Shown: positions 16,905 through 25,520 of the stretch, one piece after another | How positions within the stretch are numbered: position 1 is the first letter of the stretch | How the letters are laid out: each line of letters starts with the position of its first letter | NCBI RefSeq assembly: GCF_024436175.1 | Contig: NZ_JANFQP010000001.1 | Coordinates: 496,001-560,000 of the forward strand | DNA: 64,000 bases | Source: Kaistella montana | Lineage (GTDB): Bacteria; Bacteroidota; Bacteroidia; Flavobacteriales; Weeksellaceae | Direction: 5' to 3' | The notes under the pieces: model-generated | What the model was told of the DNA's origin: nothing | What the model saw: the letters and a program-made list of their open reading frames with translations, nothing else | Databases searched by the model: none | Made by a program: the position numbers and the translations under genes

Positions 16905-19298
16905 TTAATTACGAAGTGGTTTTCCATTTTGTAGCATGTATTGAATTCTTTCTAAAGTTTTTCTTTCTCCACAAAGTTGTAAGAAAGTTTCTCTTTCGAG
17001 GTTCAATAGATATTGTTCGGTAACTACGGTTGGTTCTGAAAGATTTCCACCTACCAAAACGTTTGCGAGTTTATCAGCGATTAATTTATCGTGTTCCGAA
17101 ATGAAATTACCGGTTAACATTTGATCGGTTCCTACGTAGAACATTCCAAGTGCATCTTTACCCAAAACTTTTACTTTTTGAGGAATTGGTTGCGTGTAAC
17201 CTTGTTCTGCCATTAATTTTGCAACTTTTTTCGCTTCAAGAATTTGGGTATTTTTGTTTACGACCACGATGTCTTTATGATTTTCTAAAATTCCCATATC
17301 GTAAGCTTCGTAAGCGGAAGTGGCCACTTTACCCATCGCGATATTCATGAAAGCATCACGAAGACGGTTGTTTTTCACATCATCGCTGTGGAATTCTCTC
17401 GAAGTCCTAATCGCAAATTCTTTCGTTCCACCACCACCAGGAATTACACCAACTCCGGTTTCTACCAAACCGATGTAAGTTTCTGCTGCTGCAACTACTT
17501 TATCAGCGTGCATGGTCATCTCGCAACCACCACCAAGCGTCATTCCGTGAGGCGCAACAACGACAGGAATAGAGGAGTAGCGAACTCTCATCATCGATTT
17601 TTGGAAATAAGCAATTGCCATATTCAAATCGTCCCAATCTTGCTCGATTGCCATCATTAAAATCATCGCTAAATTTGCTCCAACAGAGAAATTAGCACCT
17701 TGGTTTCCAATCACCAAACCATCGTATTCTTTTTCAGCTAAGTCGATTGCACGGTTTAAACCATCCAAAACTTCGCCACCAAGAGAATTCATTTTCGAAC
17801 GAATCTCAAAATTGATGATTCCGTCTCCTAAATCTTGAATTGCAGAACCAGAATTGCTCCACAAAGTTTTATTTTTTCTGATATTATCGAGGATAATGAA
17901 GGCTTCTTGACCAGGAATATTGTTGTAATTTCCAGAATTTTTGTCGAAGAAAATGCTTTGACCTTCCTCATTAACTTTATAGAAAGAACCAACAGATTTT
18001 ACCCAATCGGAAACTGTGTAACCTGCTTCTGTAGCGAGTTCAATTCCTTTTTGAACGCCAACTGCATCCCAAATTTCGAAAGGACCATTTTCCCAACCGA
18101 AACCTGCTTTCATCGCATCGTCTACTTTATAAAGCTCGTCTGATATTTCAGGGATTTTGTGAGAAACATAAGCGAAAAGAGCACCAAGAGATTTTCTGTA
18201 CAATTCACCAGCTTTGTCTTTTCCACCAATTAAAACTTTAAATCTATCAATTGGTTTGTCGATGTTTTTAGTTAATTCTAAGGTTGCAAAATTGGCTTTT
18301 CCGTGTAACTCGTATTGTAGCGTTTCTAAATTTAACCCTTGAATTTCAGATTTTCCATCAGCAGATTTTACTTTTTTGTAGAAACCACCGTCGGTTTTAG
18401 AACCTAGCCATTTGTTTTCCATCATAAAATTGATGTAATCCGGCAAAACAAAAGTTCCTTTAAATTGCTCATCTTCTACACCAGAACCGTGAACTCCATT
18501 CGCAACGTGAACCAAAGTATCCAAACCAACCACATCCGCAGTTCTGAAAGTTGCAGATTTCGGACGACCAATTACTGGACCTGTTAATTTATCAACTTCC
18601 GTCACATTTAAACCAATCGATTTTACATTGTGAAGTAAATTCATCATCGAGAAAACTCCGATTCTATTGGCGATGAAAGCTGGAGTATCTTTAGCTAAAA
18701 CCGTGGTTTTTCCTAAAAATTTAGCACCATATTCCATGTAGAATTTCACGATTTCTGCATCGGTATCTTTGGTAGGAATAACTTCTAAAAGCGGTAAATA
18801 TCTTACCGGATTAAAGAAGTGAGTTCCCGCGAAATAATGTTTGAAATCATCGCTTCTGCCTTCTACCAACATATTAATCGGAATTCCTGAAGTGTTGGAA
18901 GAAACCAAAGTTCCCGGTTTGCGGAATTGCTCGATTTTTTCGTACACCGATTTTTTGATGTCTAATCTTTCTACCACAACTTCGATGATCCAATCGGTAT
19001 TTTTGATTTTTTGCAAATCATCATCGAAATTTCCAACAGAAATTCTGTCGGCAAATTCTTTTTTGTAGAGTAGTGCGGGACTTGATTTTACCAATTTACC
19101 CAAACTTTCAGTAGCGATTCTGTTTCTCACTACTTTGTCTTCTTTGGTAAGTCCTTTTTTCTGTTCCGCTTCCGTCAATTCAAAAGGAACGATATCAAGA
19201 AGGAGAACTTCAACGCCGATGTTGGCAAAGTGCGCTGCAATTCCGCTTCCCATAATTCCTGAACCAAGAACGGTAACGTGTTTTATTCGTCTTTTCAT
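16905..19298 (-). CDS. 3-hydroxyacyl-CoA dehydrogenase / enoyl-CoA hydratase fusion
   Basis: A bifunctional beta-oxidation enzyme of 797 residues. The NAD-binding fold comes first (G12-x-G14-x-x-G17 in LGSGIMGSGIAAHF), with the dehydrogenase HFFNP block near 175. The crotonase/hydratase domain is C-terminal, from about 500, with ANFSVGANLAMI and GMTLGGGCEMTMHADKV forming the oxyanion hole. This domain order is the reverse of E. coli FadB, but common in Bacteroidota. It begins 5 bp after the marR stop, so the regulator and enzymes are cotranscribed. Confidence 0.93.
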   Translation of the reverse strand: MKRRIKHVTVLGSGIMGSGIAAHFANIGVEVLLLDIVPFELTEAEQKKGLTKEDKVVRNRIATESLGKLVKSSPALLYKKEFADRISVGNFDDDLQKIKNTDWIIEVVVERLDIKKSVYEKIEQFRKPGTLVSSNTSGIPINMLVEGRSDDFKHYFAGTHFFNPVRYLPLLEVIPTKDTDAEIVKFYMEYGAKFLGKTTVLAKDTPAFIANRIGVFSMMNLLHNVKSIGLNVTEVDKLTGPVIGRPKSATFRTADVVGLDTLVHVANGVHGSGVEDEQFKGTFVLPDYINFMMENKWLGSKTDGGFYKKVKSADGKSEIQGLNLETLQYELHGKANFATLELTKNIDKPIDRFKVLIGGKDKAGELYRKSLGALFAYVSHKIPEISDELYKVDDAMKAGFGWENGPFEIWDAVGVQKGIELATEAGYTVSDWVKSVGSFYKVNEEGQSIFFDKNSGNYNNIPGQEAFIILDNIRKNKTLWSNSGSAIQDLGDGIINFEIRSKMNSLGGEVLDGLNRAIDLAEKEYDGLVIGNQGANFSVGANLAMILMMAIEQDWDDLNMAIAYFQKSMMRVRYSSIPVVVAPHGMTLGGGCEMTMHADKVVAAAETYIGLVETGVGVIPGGGGTKEFAIRTSREFHSDDVKNNRLRDAFMNIAMGKVATSAYEAYDMGILENHKDIVVVNKNTQILEAKKVAKLMAEQGYTQPIPQKVKVLGKDALGMFYVGTDQMLTGNFISEHDKLIADKLANVLVGGNLSEPTVVTEQYLLNLERETFLQLCGERKTLERIQYMLQNGKPLRN

Positions 19299-19303
19299 AT
19301 TGA

Positions 19304-19756
19304 TTATTTTTTATTATTCAGTTCGTTTGCTATTTTTAGGATGTCTTGCATCACTTCTTTGAAAATGTTCATTTTTTCAGAAGAAATTTTTTCAACCACT
19401 TTTTTGTTGAAATTTACCACGACTTCTTTAGATAAATTTCTGCTGGTCAGTCCTTTATCAGTAAGTTTAATGATTACTTCACGTTTATCATTGGTGGTTT
19501 TTTCTTTATAAATATATCCGTTGTCTTCCAGAAGTTTTATAATTCTAGTTAAAGAAGTTGGTTCAATGGCCATTTTAGGTCCCAGATTTGTGCTTCTAGT
19601 TCCCTCTTTAGGATCGATTTTTAAAAGAGTAAGTGCTTGAACTGCAGTCGCATCATGGTCTTGCGCGAATTCAGAATACATCTTCGAAACAGCAAGCCAA
19701 GTCGACTTCAAAATGAGATCTACATTCTCAACTTTATCATTATTTTTATGGTCCAT
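19304..19756 (-). CDS. MarR-family regulator of the beta-oxidation operon
   Basis: A 150-residue winged-helix repressor. Recognition-helix text is EPTSLTRIIKLLEDNGYI (about 65-82), followed by the MarR wing with D90-K91-R92 (NDKREVIIKLTDKG). I chose ATG 19756: the upstream reading frame would run through the promoter and the perfect palindrome at 19795-19818. It heads the operon with fadB-like, thiolase and dehydrogenase genes. MarR proteins bind palindromes; two identical ones lie upstream, so autorepression relieved by acyl-CoA or a fatty acid is a reasonable inference, not shown. Confidence 0.92.
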   Translation of the reverse strand: MDHKNNDKVENVDLILKSTWLAVSKMYSEFAQDHDATAVQALTLLKIDPKEGTRSTNLGPKMAIEPTSLTRIIKLLEDNGYIYKEKTTNDKREVIIKLTDKGLTSRNLSKEVVVNFNKKVVEKISSEKMNIFKEVMQDILKIANELNNKK

Positions 19757-19780
19757 AATAATCTTACGATGTGATTTATA

Positions 19781-19788
19781 CAAATATA
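19781..19788 (-). promoter_or_regulatory. -7 box of the marR-fad operon promoter
   Basis: On the minus strand TATATTTG, an exact fit to TAnnTTTG, ends 24 bp before the marR ATG. The position where the -33 box should be (about 19808) is covered by the palindrome, consistent with repression by occlusion. Confidence 0.7.
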
Positions 19789-19794
19789 ATAAAG

Positions 19795-19818
19795 AAATAC
19801 TATGCATGCATAGTATTT
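19795..19818. promoter_or_regulatory. predicted MarR operator 1 (24-bp perfect palindrome)
   Basis: A 24-bp perfect palindrome with core ATACTATGCATGCATAGTAT (19797-19816). It is centred 50 bp upstream of marR and about 18 bp upstream of the -7 box. Confidence 0.8.
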
Positions 19819-19874
19819 TCATTGTTTTACGTAAGTGTTTAATTATCAATTAGATAAAATATATGATTCGCATA

Positions 19875-19894
19875 ATACTATGCATGCATAGTAT
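19875..19894. promoter_or_regulatory. predicted MarR operator 2 (20-bp perfect palindrome)
   Basis: An exact second copy of ATACTATGCATGCATAGTAT, centred 78 bp upstream of operator 1. It lies between the promoter and the 3' end of the next upstream gene. Two identical sites suggest cooperative binding or looping. Confidence 0.78.
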
Positions 19895-19920
19895 CTGTTT
19901 TAATAAGCTTAAATGTAGAA

Positions 19921-20844
19921 TTAATGAAGGTTTGCGACGAAATATGAAATCTCTTTAAAGGAAACGCATTTTTTTTGAATTTTATCATCAGATAATACCC
20001 AAAAACGATCCTTGTATTCAAATTTTAGAGTTGAGAGGTCTTTTTTAAAGTTTTTTTGAAGAAAAGAATACAACATTTCCTTTTCCAATTGAGGTGCGAT
20101 AATTTTTGGAGCAACAAAACCTTCACTGAAGCGGAAAATTTCAGGATTTAGCAATTCGTCATGCTTTAATAGAATTTCTTCCGCGATTCCGGCTTCTAAT
20201 TTTTCATTATTAACCAACCAAATTTGATCCGAAAATTCTTTTGCCAATCGCCAATCATGGGAAGAAAAAAGAATGAGTTTATTATGTTTTTTAGCTAAAT
20301 TTCTTAGCAATTTTAAAATAATAATTTTATTCTCTTCATCGAGGTGAGTGGTAGGTTCATCAAGAATAATCATCGGAGAATTTTGTGCTAAAGCTCTTCC
20401 GATAAAAGCTTTTTGAAGGTTCCCGTCAGAAAGTTTTTGTAAAGGAAAATTTTTATATTGAGTTAAATTTAAACTTTCGATAATTTCTTCAACTTCTTGT
20501 AAATCAGATTTATTTAATTGAAAATAATAAGGGTAATGAATATACTTTCCGAGAGCAACCAAATCAGTCAAAGTGAAATTTGTCGGAACTTGAGATTTTG
20601 AAAAAACCACCGCGATTTGTTCGGCGATCTCTTTCTGGGAAAGTCTTTTTAAAGATTGATTTTGCAATAAAATATCTCCGCCCAAAGTTGGAATTTGGTT
20701 GAGAATCGATTTAATTAAAGTAGTTTTTCCAACACCGTTGTTTCCGATTAATAAACAAATTTCACCCAAATTCAACGAGGTTTCTACGCGTTTAATTAAA
20801 GGAGTTTTGTAACCGATTGTTGTATTTTTTAATTGTAAAAACAT
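19921..20844 (-). CDS. ABC transporter ATP-binding protein, iron/haem-type (FecE-like)
   Basis: ATPase partner of the FecCD permease encoded just upstream. Walker A is GNNGVGKT (34-41), Walker B MIILDEP (158-164), and the switch His196 is in SSHDW. The ABC signature reads LSDGN (138-142) rather than LSGGQ. The ATPase core ends near residue 230; an added region of about 75 residues follows and I do not recognise it. The first nine codons (MFLQLKNTT) are duplicated 579 bp upstream, on the far side of the GxxExxY insertion, so the insertion hit the start of this gene and left an intact copy. Confidence 0.88.
   Translation of the reverse strand: MFLQLKNTTIGYKTPLIKRVETSLNLGEICLLIGNNGVGKTTLIKSILNQIPTLGGDILLQNQSLKRLSQKEIAEQIAVVFSKSQVPTNFTLTDLVALGKYIHYPYYFQLNKSDLQEVEEIIESLNLTQYKNFPLQKLSDGNLQKAFIGRALAQNSPMIILDEPTTHLDEENKIIILKLLRNLAKKHNKLILFSSHDWRLAKEFSDQIWLVNNEKLEAGIAEEILLKHDELLNPEIFRFSEGFVAPKIIAPQLEKEMLYSFLQKNFKKDLSTLKFEYKDRFWVLSDDKIQKKCVSFKEISYFVANLH
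20819..20844. repeat. 26-bp direct repeat, copy A (start of the ATPase gene)
   Basis: Matches 21398-21423 at 25 of 26 positions (single T/C difference at 20830). It covers the ATPase start codon and first eight codons, and with copy B flanks the GxxExxY element. Confidence 0.85.
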
Positions 20845-21400
20845 ATTATTTAACGCAAAGGCGCAATTCTATTTTTTTATTTTAATTGGGCATTTAAGGC
20901 GCAAGAAAATCAAAGATTTTCATTTTCATAATCCATTAACAACCCTTTTTACACCATCTTTGAAAACATCAGTCCTAAAATTCAGAAGTAAACCTAGTTT
21001 GCAATTGGTCATTTTTAAGTAGGTCAAAAGTTGAGCTTTATGAACGTCATTAATAAAGTCTACAGTTTTTATTTCAATTATGAGTTTATCTTCAATAATT
21101 AAATCAATTCTATAAGCATTTTCGATTCTTAATTCTTCATAAATTATTGGTAATATTTTTTGTTTTTCTACTTTTAATCCCGTTTTTTTTAATTCATAAA
21201 ACAAGCACTCTTCGTATACATTTTCAAACAAACCTGCTCCAAATTTTTTTATGAATTTTTAATCCTAAATCAAAGACAATTTTAGATAATTCATTTTCTG
21301 TCATATTCTTGTTTTTAGTTTAAAATAATCAAAATGTCATCTTTGATGACTAGCGCCTTAAAACATCAATTTTGTAAAACTTATTTTGCGTCTTTGCGTT
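20845..21400. mobile_element. small insertion element carrying a GxxExxY gene
   Basis: An approximately 555-bp insert between the FecCD permease and its ATPase gene. Outer inverted repeats are AACGCAAAGGCGCAA (20852-20866) and the reverse complement of 21386-21400 (14 of 15 match). Inner inverted repeats are TTTAAGGCGC (20893-20902) and GCGCCTTAAA (21353-21362), and ATCAAAGAT occurs at 20909-20917 and inverted at 21339-21347. It is flanked by a 26-bp direct repeat made of target-gene sequence. No transposase is present, so it would be non-autonomous. Confidence 0.68.
20926..21304 (-). pseudogene. GxxExxY-family protein gene, frameshifted
   Basis: Members of this family are about 125-residue proteins of unknown function, named for the G-x-x-E-x-x-Y motif. 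Here the N-terminal part starts at ATG 21304 (MTENELSKIVFDLGLKIHK) and the remainder continues in another frame from KFGAGLFENVYEE to VVNGL. The two frames meet at a seven-A run (21244-21250 on the minus strand); six A residues would restore one reading frame and place the Gly of GLFENVY correctly. As it stands, the first frame ends at a TGA a few codons later. It may be a pseudogene, slippage-dependent expression or a sequencing error. Confidence 0.82.
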
Positions 21401-21423
21401 GTATTTTTCAATTGTAAAAACAT
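21398..21423. repeat. 26-bp direct repeat, copy B (duplicated ATPase start)
   Basis: Directly follows the permease stop with one base between. On the minus strand it reads ATGTTTTTACAATTGAAAAA, giving MFLQLKNTT before running out of frame identity and stopping at 21358. The original permease-ATPase junction was therefore nearly contiguous. Confidence 0.85.
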
Positions 21424-21424
21424 C

Positions 21425-22393
21425 TTAATTTTTCTTTAGCATCATCGCAAGAATCACCGGAATTCCGAACAATGAAGTGATTACATTCAAAGGAAATTGT
21501 GTTGTTTCTGAAATGATCGAGAAAAATTCCATGATGAAAATTCCTAAAATCATATTCAAAATCCATTGTTGCCACAGTTTTGCGGGGTTGAAGATCATTC
21601 GACAAAAATGCGGAACAACGATTCCGATAAATAAAATCGGTCCTAAAAATGCTGTTGCAGAAGCCGAAAACAGTGAAGAAGCAATAATGATCAAATATTT
21701 CAATTGATTCAAATTCACGCCTAAACTTTGGGCATAAGCCGTTCCTAAAGCGTTTCCGATCAATGGTTTTATGGATTTGAAACTCAAGAAAATTCCGAAA
21801 ATTACAATCACTGATAAAATCAAAATTTGGTTAGTTGAAACCTGATTATTCGCTCCGAAACTCCACAAAATATAATTTTTAAGACTTTGATTTTCCGCAT
21901 AAAATTGCAATATAGAAACGACTGCTCCCGCCAACGCAGAAACTAGAAATCCGAAAATAATTAGGAAAGATTTGTCTTGAAATTTATTGGAAAAAGCTAG
22001 TAAAATCAGCATTAACAAAAGACTTCCCGCAATCGCAGAAATGCTGAGAAAACTGTTTTGTAAAAATTCTGGAAGTACCAAATCTTGTGAGAAAAAAATG
22101 TAAAATGCAACACTTAGACTCGCTACAGATGAAATTCCCAAAACAGAAGGGCCGGCCAAAGGATTCTGGAAATATTCCTGCAATAAAAAACCGGAAGTAG
22201 GAATAGAAATTCCCGCCAAAAACATTGCCAAAACCCGATTGATACGAAGTTGCGCAATTTGTGAATTCTCAGAATTTGAAGCTAAAAAATCGGAAAAATC
22301 GAGTTTTAAAAAACCAATATTCAAGTTAATCAATATCGAAATAAAAATTCCGATAATGATGAGCATACAAATAAACCTGAAACTGATTTTCAA
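21425..22393 (-). CDS. FecCD-family ABC transporter permease
   Basis: A 322-residue integral membrane subunit for uptake of siderophore, haem or cobalamin. It has about nine hydrophobic segments and the family blocks RINRVLAMFLAGISIPTSGFLLQ, NPLAGPSVLGISS near the N-terminal third, and FLGPILFIGIVVPHFCR in the second half. The start is TTG 22393; a later ATG at 22366 would cut into the first membrane segment. It lies between a TlpA-like lipoprotein and the ATPase gene. No periplasmic binding protein is encoded nearby, so the ligand is not evident. Confidence 0.9.
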   Translation of the reverse strand: MKISFRFICMLIIIGIFISILINLNIGFLKLDFSDFLASNSENSQIAQLRINRVLAMFLAGISIPTSGFLLQEYFQNPLAGPSVLGISSVASLSVAFYIFFSQDLVLPEFLQNSFLSISAIAGSLLLMLILLAFSNKFQDKSFLIIFGFLVSALAGAVVSILQFYAENQSLKNYILWSFGANNQVSTNQILILSVIVIFGIFLSFKSIKPLIGNALGTAYAQSLGVNLNQLKYLIIIASSLFSASATAFLGPILFIGIVVPHFCRMIFNPAKLWQQWILNMILGIFIMEFFSIISETTQFPLNVITSLFGIPVILAMMLKKN

Positions 22394-22411
22394 AGGAATT
22401 TTCTTTAATTG

Positions 22412-22993
22412 TTATTTTGAAGTCAAGAAAGAAGAAATCTTTTCATTCAGCATCTCCTTACTCATCATTCCTACAGTTTCATCTGTTTTATCGCCTTTTC
22501 GGATGAAGGTAAACGGAATAGAACCGCCGTCCCATTGCTTGAAATTGGCATGAAAATATTCGGGAATCAGTTGTTCACCATCCACCAACACGATGTTTTC
22601 GGATAAGTTATTTTCTTCTGCAAAAGTTTTTACTTTCGTGTCCCAATCTTCTTTAGCATCCAAACTGACAAAGGTAAATTTCACAGGTTGGCCTTTCAAT
22701 TCCTTCATTTTTTCTTTGAAATGGGGGATTTCAACCATACACGGTCCACACCAAGTGGCGAAAAAATTGGTTACATATAAAGTGTCGTTGTTTTGTTTTG
22801 CGAGTATTTTCGAAGTTTCGTCCGGAGTTAATTCGATTTTTTTGAAAGGAATTATGGTTTCTGAAACTTCATTCGATTCTGGAGTTTTCACTGAATCAGT
22901 AGTGGAATAATCGCTTAAATCCTCGGTTTTTGTTTCTTTTTTGCAGGCAGAAAGCATTGCCAAAATCAGTATGCTTAAAACTAATTTATTCAT
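22412..22993 (-). CDS. TlpA-like thioredoxin lipoprotein
   Basis: A 193-residue thiol-disulfide oxidoreductase anchored in the cell envelope. The start ATG 22993 gives a lipoprotein signal with lipobox LSAC (Cys17); a longer frame to 23017 lacks this. The thioredoxin active site is WCGPC (Cys82 and Cys85), within TNFFATWCGPCMVEIP, and the cis-Pro block GSIPFTFI is near the end. It is upstream of and collinear with the FecCD permease, 18 bp apart, and divergent from the flavodoxin-reductase gene. Confidence 0.92.
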   Translation of the reverse strand: MNKLVLSILILAMLSACKKETKTEDLSDYSTTDSVKTPESNEVSETIIPFKKIELTPDETSKILAKQNNDTLYVTNFFATWCGPCMVEIPHFKEKMKELKGQPVKFTFVSLDAKEDWDTKVKTFAEENNLSENIVLVDGEQLIPEYFHANFKQWDGGSIPFTFIRKGDKTDETVGMMSKEMLNEKISSFLTSK

Positions 22994-23024
22994 TTTATTT
23001 TTATATTTTTGAATCATAATTGAT

Positions 23025-24149
23025 ATGGAAAAACTTTTATCTAAGGCGAGACAAGCCGAATTTCACAGGCTAAAATTAACGAAAAAGCATCAGCTGACCA
23101 AAAACACTTTCACTTTGGAATTTGAGATTCCGGAGGTTTTGAAATCGAATTATCGCTTCGAAGCCGGACAATATGTTACAGTGAAATATCTCGCAAAAGG
23201 AATGGATTTTCAGAATGATTTTTCGATTACCTCTGCGCCGCACGAAGAAAAAATTTCTTTAGGAATAAAAATAAACAATGAGGAAAGTTCTACGAAAGAA
23301 CTTTTTGAAGGTTTCGAAATTGGCGACGAAGTAGAAATTTCTGAACCGAAAGGGCGATTTACTTTGGTCTCGAAACCGCATGAATTCCGCACGATCATTG
23401 GTTTTGCTGGTGGAATTGGGATTACGCCTTTGATTAGCCATTTCAAAAATTTATTGTATACAGAACCCAGAACTCGGCTGTTTTTGTTTTATGGAAACCG
23501 AAAATCCGAAGAAATTGCCTTTAAAAATGAACTCGATGCTTTGGCGAAAAAATACGGCGACCGATTGCAAATTTTCTATTTCTTTTCGCAGGAAAAAACT
23601 TCGGATAACCTGTTTTATGGTAGATTAGATGAGAAAAAACTTCATTTGATCATCAACCAAATTTTGCATTTAGACGATACCGACGAAGAAAGCACGATTT
23701 GGGATGCAGTTGACGAAGTGCTGATTTGTGGAAAAGGAGAGATGATTAAATCTTTGGCAAATGCTTGTTATAACAACGGAATTCCCAAAAAAAATATTCA
23801 TTTTGAATTGTTTGAGGAATACAATGAAGATATTTATCCTGTAGAAAAACAATTTCCTTTGGTAGAAGATATTTCAGTGGATTTTAAGCTTTTTGGGAAA
23901 AATTATTCCACGAAATTAGAAGATAATAAAACTAAGCTTTTGCAACAGTTATTAATTCAACGATTTCCGCTGCCGTATTCTTGCAAATCAGGGATTTGTG
24001 GAAGTTGCGAATGTATTTTGGAAGAGGGCGAAGTGGAGCTTTTGGAGAACGAATATTTAACAGAAAAAGAAGAACAATCAGGAAAGATTTTGGCCTGTAT
24101 GTCATTTGTTTTAAGCAAAAATATTAAGGTCAATTTTGATTTAACATAA
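23025..24149 (+). CDS. flavodoxin/ferredoxin-NADP reductase with 2Fe-2S domain (PaaE-like)
   Basis: A 374-residue electron-transfer protein. The FAD-binding domain (about 15-110) includes YRFEAGQYVTVKY and DFSITSAP; the NAD(P)-binding domain has GFAGGIGITPL near 128 and a C-terminal LICGKGEM block. A plant-type 2Fe-2S ferredoxin domain follows, with cysteines 320, 325, 328 and 358 (CKSGICGSC ... ILAC). The architecture is that of PaaE and related oxygenase reductases, but no oxygenase genes are present, so its partner is unknown. It is divergent from tlpA with 31 bp between starts. Confidence 0.88.
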   Translation: MEKLLSKARQAEFHRLKLTKKHQLTKNTFTLEFEIPEVLKSNYRFEAGQYVTVKYLAKGMDFQNDFSITSAPHEEKISLGIKINNEESSTKELFEGFEIGDEVEISEPKGRFTLVSKPHEFRTIIGFAGGIGITPLISHFKNLLYTEPRTRLFLFYGNRKSEEIAFKNELDALAKKYGDRLQIFYFFSQEKTSDNLFYGRLDEKKLHLIINQILHLDDTDEESTIWDAVDEVLICGKGEMIKSLANACYNNGIPKKNIHFELFEEYNEDIYPVEKQFPLVEDISVDFKLFGKNYSTKLEDNKTKLLQQLLIQRFPLPYSCKSGICGSCECILEEGEVELLENEYLTEKEEQSGKILACMSFVLSKNIKVNFDLT

Positions 24150-24164
24150 AAAAACGAACAACCT

Positions 24165-24788
24165 TTGAAAAGAATTTTAGACATATTAAAATCTTTTTTT
24201 AACCTTGTTGAAATCGCAGTTTTGCTGATGATTTTAGCAAATGTTTGGGTTGTGGCATTAACAAACGGGCGAACTTTTACCAAAATTTCGAAAGTTCCGC
24301 CAAGAGAAACGGCTCTGGTTTTAGGAACTTCCCCGAGAATGAAATCGGGAGTTTCCAATCCTTATTTTACCAAAAGAATGGAGGCGACAGCGCTGCTTTA
24401 TCATCACGGAAAAATAAAAAAAATCATCGTAAGTGGCGAAAAAAGCAAAGGCTATGATGAACCTTTTGCCATGAAAAATTACTTGGTTTATCAGGAAGGC
24501 GTTCCGGAAAACATCATCATTGAAGATCCGAAAGGCTTTAAAACACAAGTAAGCATCAACAATTGTAAGAATATTTACAAAAAAAACGACATCATCATTG
24601 TTTCTCAAGGTTTTCATAATTTGCGGGCGCTTTTTTATGCCAGAAATAATAATATGAATGCGTTGGGCTTCGATGCACAGGATGTTCTCAGCAATCAAAG
24701 TTATTACAGAAACCAATCCCGGGAATTTTTGGCCCGAGTGAGTGCAGTGGTTTATTATCTCCTTGGAATTGAGAAAAAAGGAGGATAA
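24165..24788 (+). CDS. SanA/YdcF-like DUF218 membrane-anchored protein
   Basis: A 207-residue protein with an N-terminal signal anchor (about 13-33) and a DUF218 (ElyC/SanA/YdcF) domain. Conserved blocks are ALVLGTSPRMKSGVSNPYFTKR, KKIIVSGEKS and IIVSQGFHNLRALFYAR. Family members act in envelope integrity, with an unclear reaction. The start is TTG 24165, 15 bp after the upstream stop, with no better ATG. It is probably cotranscribed with the reductase gene. Confidence 0.85.
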   Translation: MKRILDILKSFFNLVEIAVLLMILANVWVVALTNGRTFTKISKVPPRETALVLGTSPRMKSGVSNPYFTKRMEATALLYHHGKIKKIIVSGEKSKGYDEPFAMKNYLVYQEGVPENIIIEDPKGFKTQVSINNCKNIYKKNDIIIVSQGFHNLRALFYARNNNMNALGFDAQDVLSNQSYYRNQSREFLARVSAVVYYLLGIEKKGG

Positions 24789-24846
24789 TTTTTGATTTTC
24801 GACATAAATTCCTGCCATAAAATTCAGAATCATTCGTGCAAAATTC

Positions 24847-24854
24847 TATCTTTG
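24847..24854 (+). promoter_or_regulatory. -7 box of the udk operon
   Basis: TATCTTTG fits TAnnTTTG and lies 15 bp before the udk ATG, supporting the shorter start at 24870. Confidence 0.6.
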
Positions 24855-24869
24855 CATAAACTATTATTT

Positions 24870-25487
24870 ATGCTCGTTATCGGAATTGCAGGCGGCACAG
24901 GCTCTGGAAAAACTACTGTGGTAAACAAAATTCTTCAGCAACTGAATACTGAAGGAGTAAATGTACTTTCTCAAGATAATTATTACCATGATAATCAGCA
25001 GTTAACGCTATCAGAAAGAGAAGTTCTCAATTATGATCACCCGAAATCTATTGATTTTGAACTCTTGTTAAAACATGTAAAAGCGCTAAAAAATGGAGAA
25101 AATATCGAACAACCGATTTACTCTTTTGTTACGCATTCCCGAACTGGCGATCACGTTTTGGTAGAGCCTAAAAATGTTCTGATTGTGGAAGGAATTTTGG
25201 TTTTAACCAATTCTGAATTGTTGAAAGAATATGATCTAAAAGTCTTTGTACACGCTGATTCCGACGAAAGATTGATCCGAAGAATCCGAAGAGATACACA
25301 GGAAAGAGGTCGCGATTTGCAGGAAGTTTTGCACCGTTACCAAACCACTTTGAAACCGATGCACCAAGAATTTATCGAGCCATCGAAAAATGAAGCCGAT
25401 TTGATTGTTCCCAACATGAAACAAAATACCGTGGCGATTGATTTCCTTTCAACAGTGATCAACAATACTTTGAAAAAATCACATTAA
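24870..25487 (+). CDS. udk: uridine kinase
   Basis: Phosphorylates uridine and cytidine in pyrimidine salvage. The P-loop GGTGSGKT is at 8-15; SQDNYYHD, LNYDHPKSIDF and VEGILVL follow as in the family. The ATG at 24870 puts the P-loop at the usual distance from the N-terminus; the open frame extends 26 codons upstream but those residues are not family-like. Length is 205. The DivIC-like, mutA and methyltransferase genes follow on the same strand. Confidence 0.95.
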   Translation: MLVIGIAGGTGSGKTTVVNKILQQLNTEGVNVLSQDNYYHDNQQLTLSEREVLNYDHPKSIDFELLLKHVKALKNGENIEQPIYSFVTHSRTGDHVLVEPKNVLIVEGILVLTNSELLKEYDLKVFVHADSDERLIRRIRRDTQERGRDLQEVLHRYQTTLKPMHQEFIEPSKNEADLIVPNMKQNTVAIDFLSTVINNTLKKSH

Positions 25488-25520
25488 TTTCTGTATCTTT
25501 ATTTTTAAATTTTAAAGGAA

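Noticed and set aside
19757-19849. 31-codon N-terminal extension of the MarR protein
   Set aside because: It would translate through the -7 box and the perfect palindrome; the family-like sequence starts at ATG 19756.
24792-24869. 26-codon N-terminal extension of uridine kinase
   Set aside because: The -7 box lies within it and the P-loop is correctly placed from ATG 24870.
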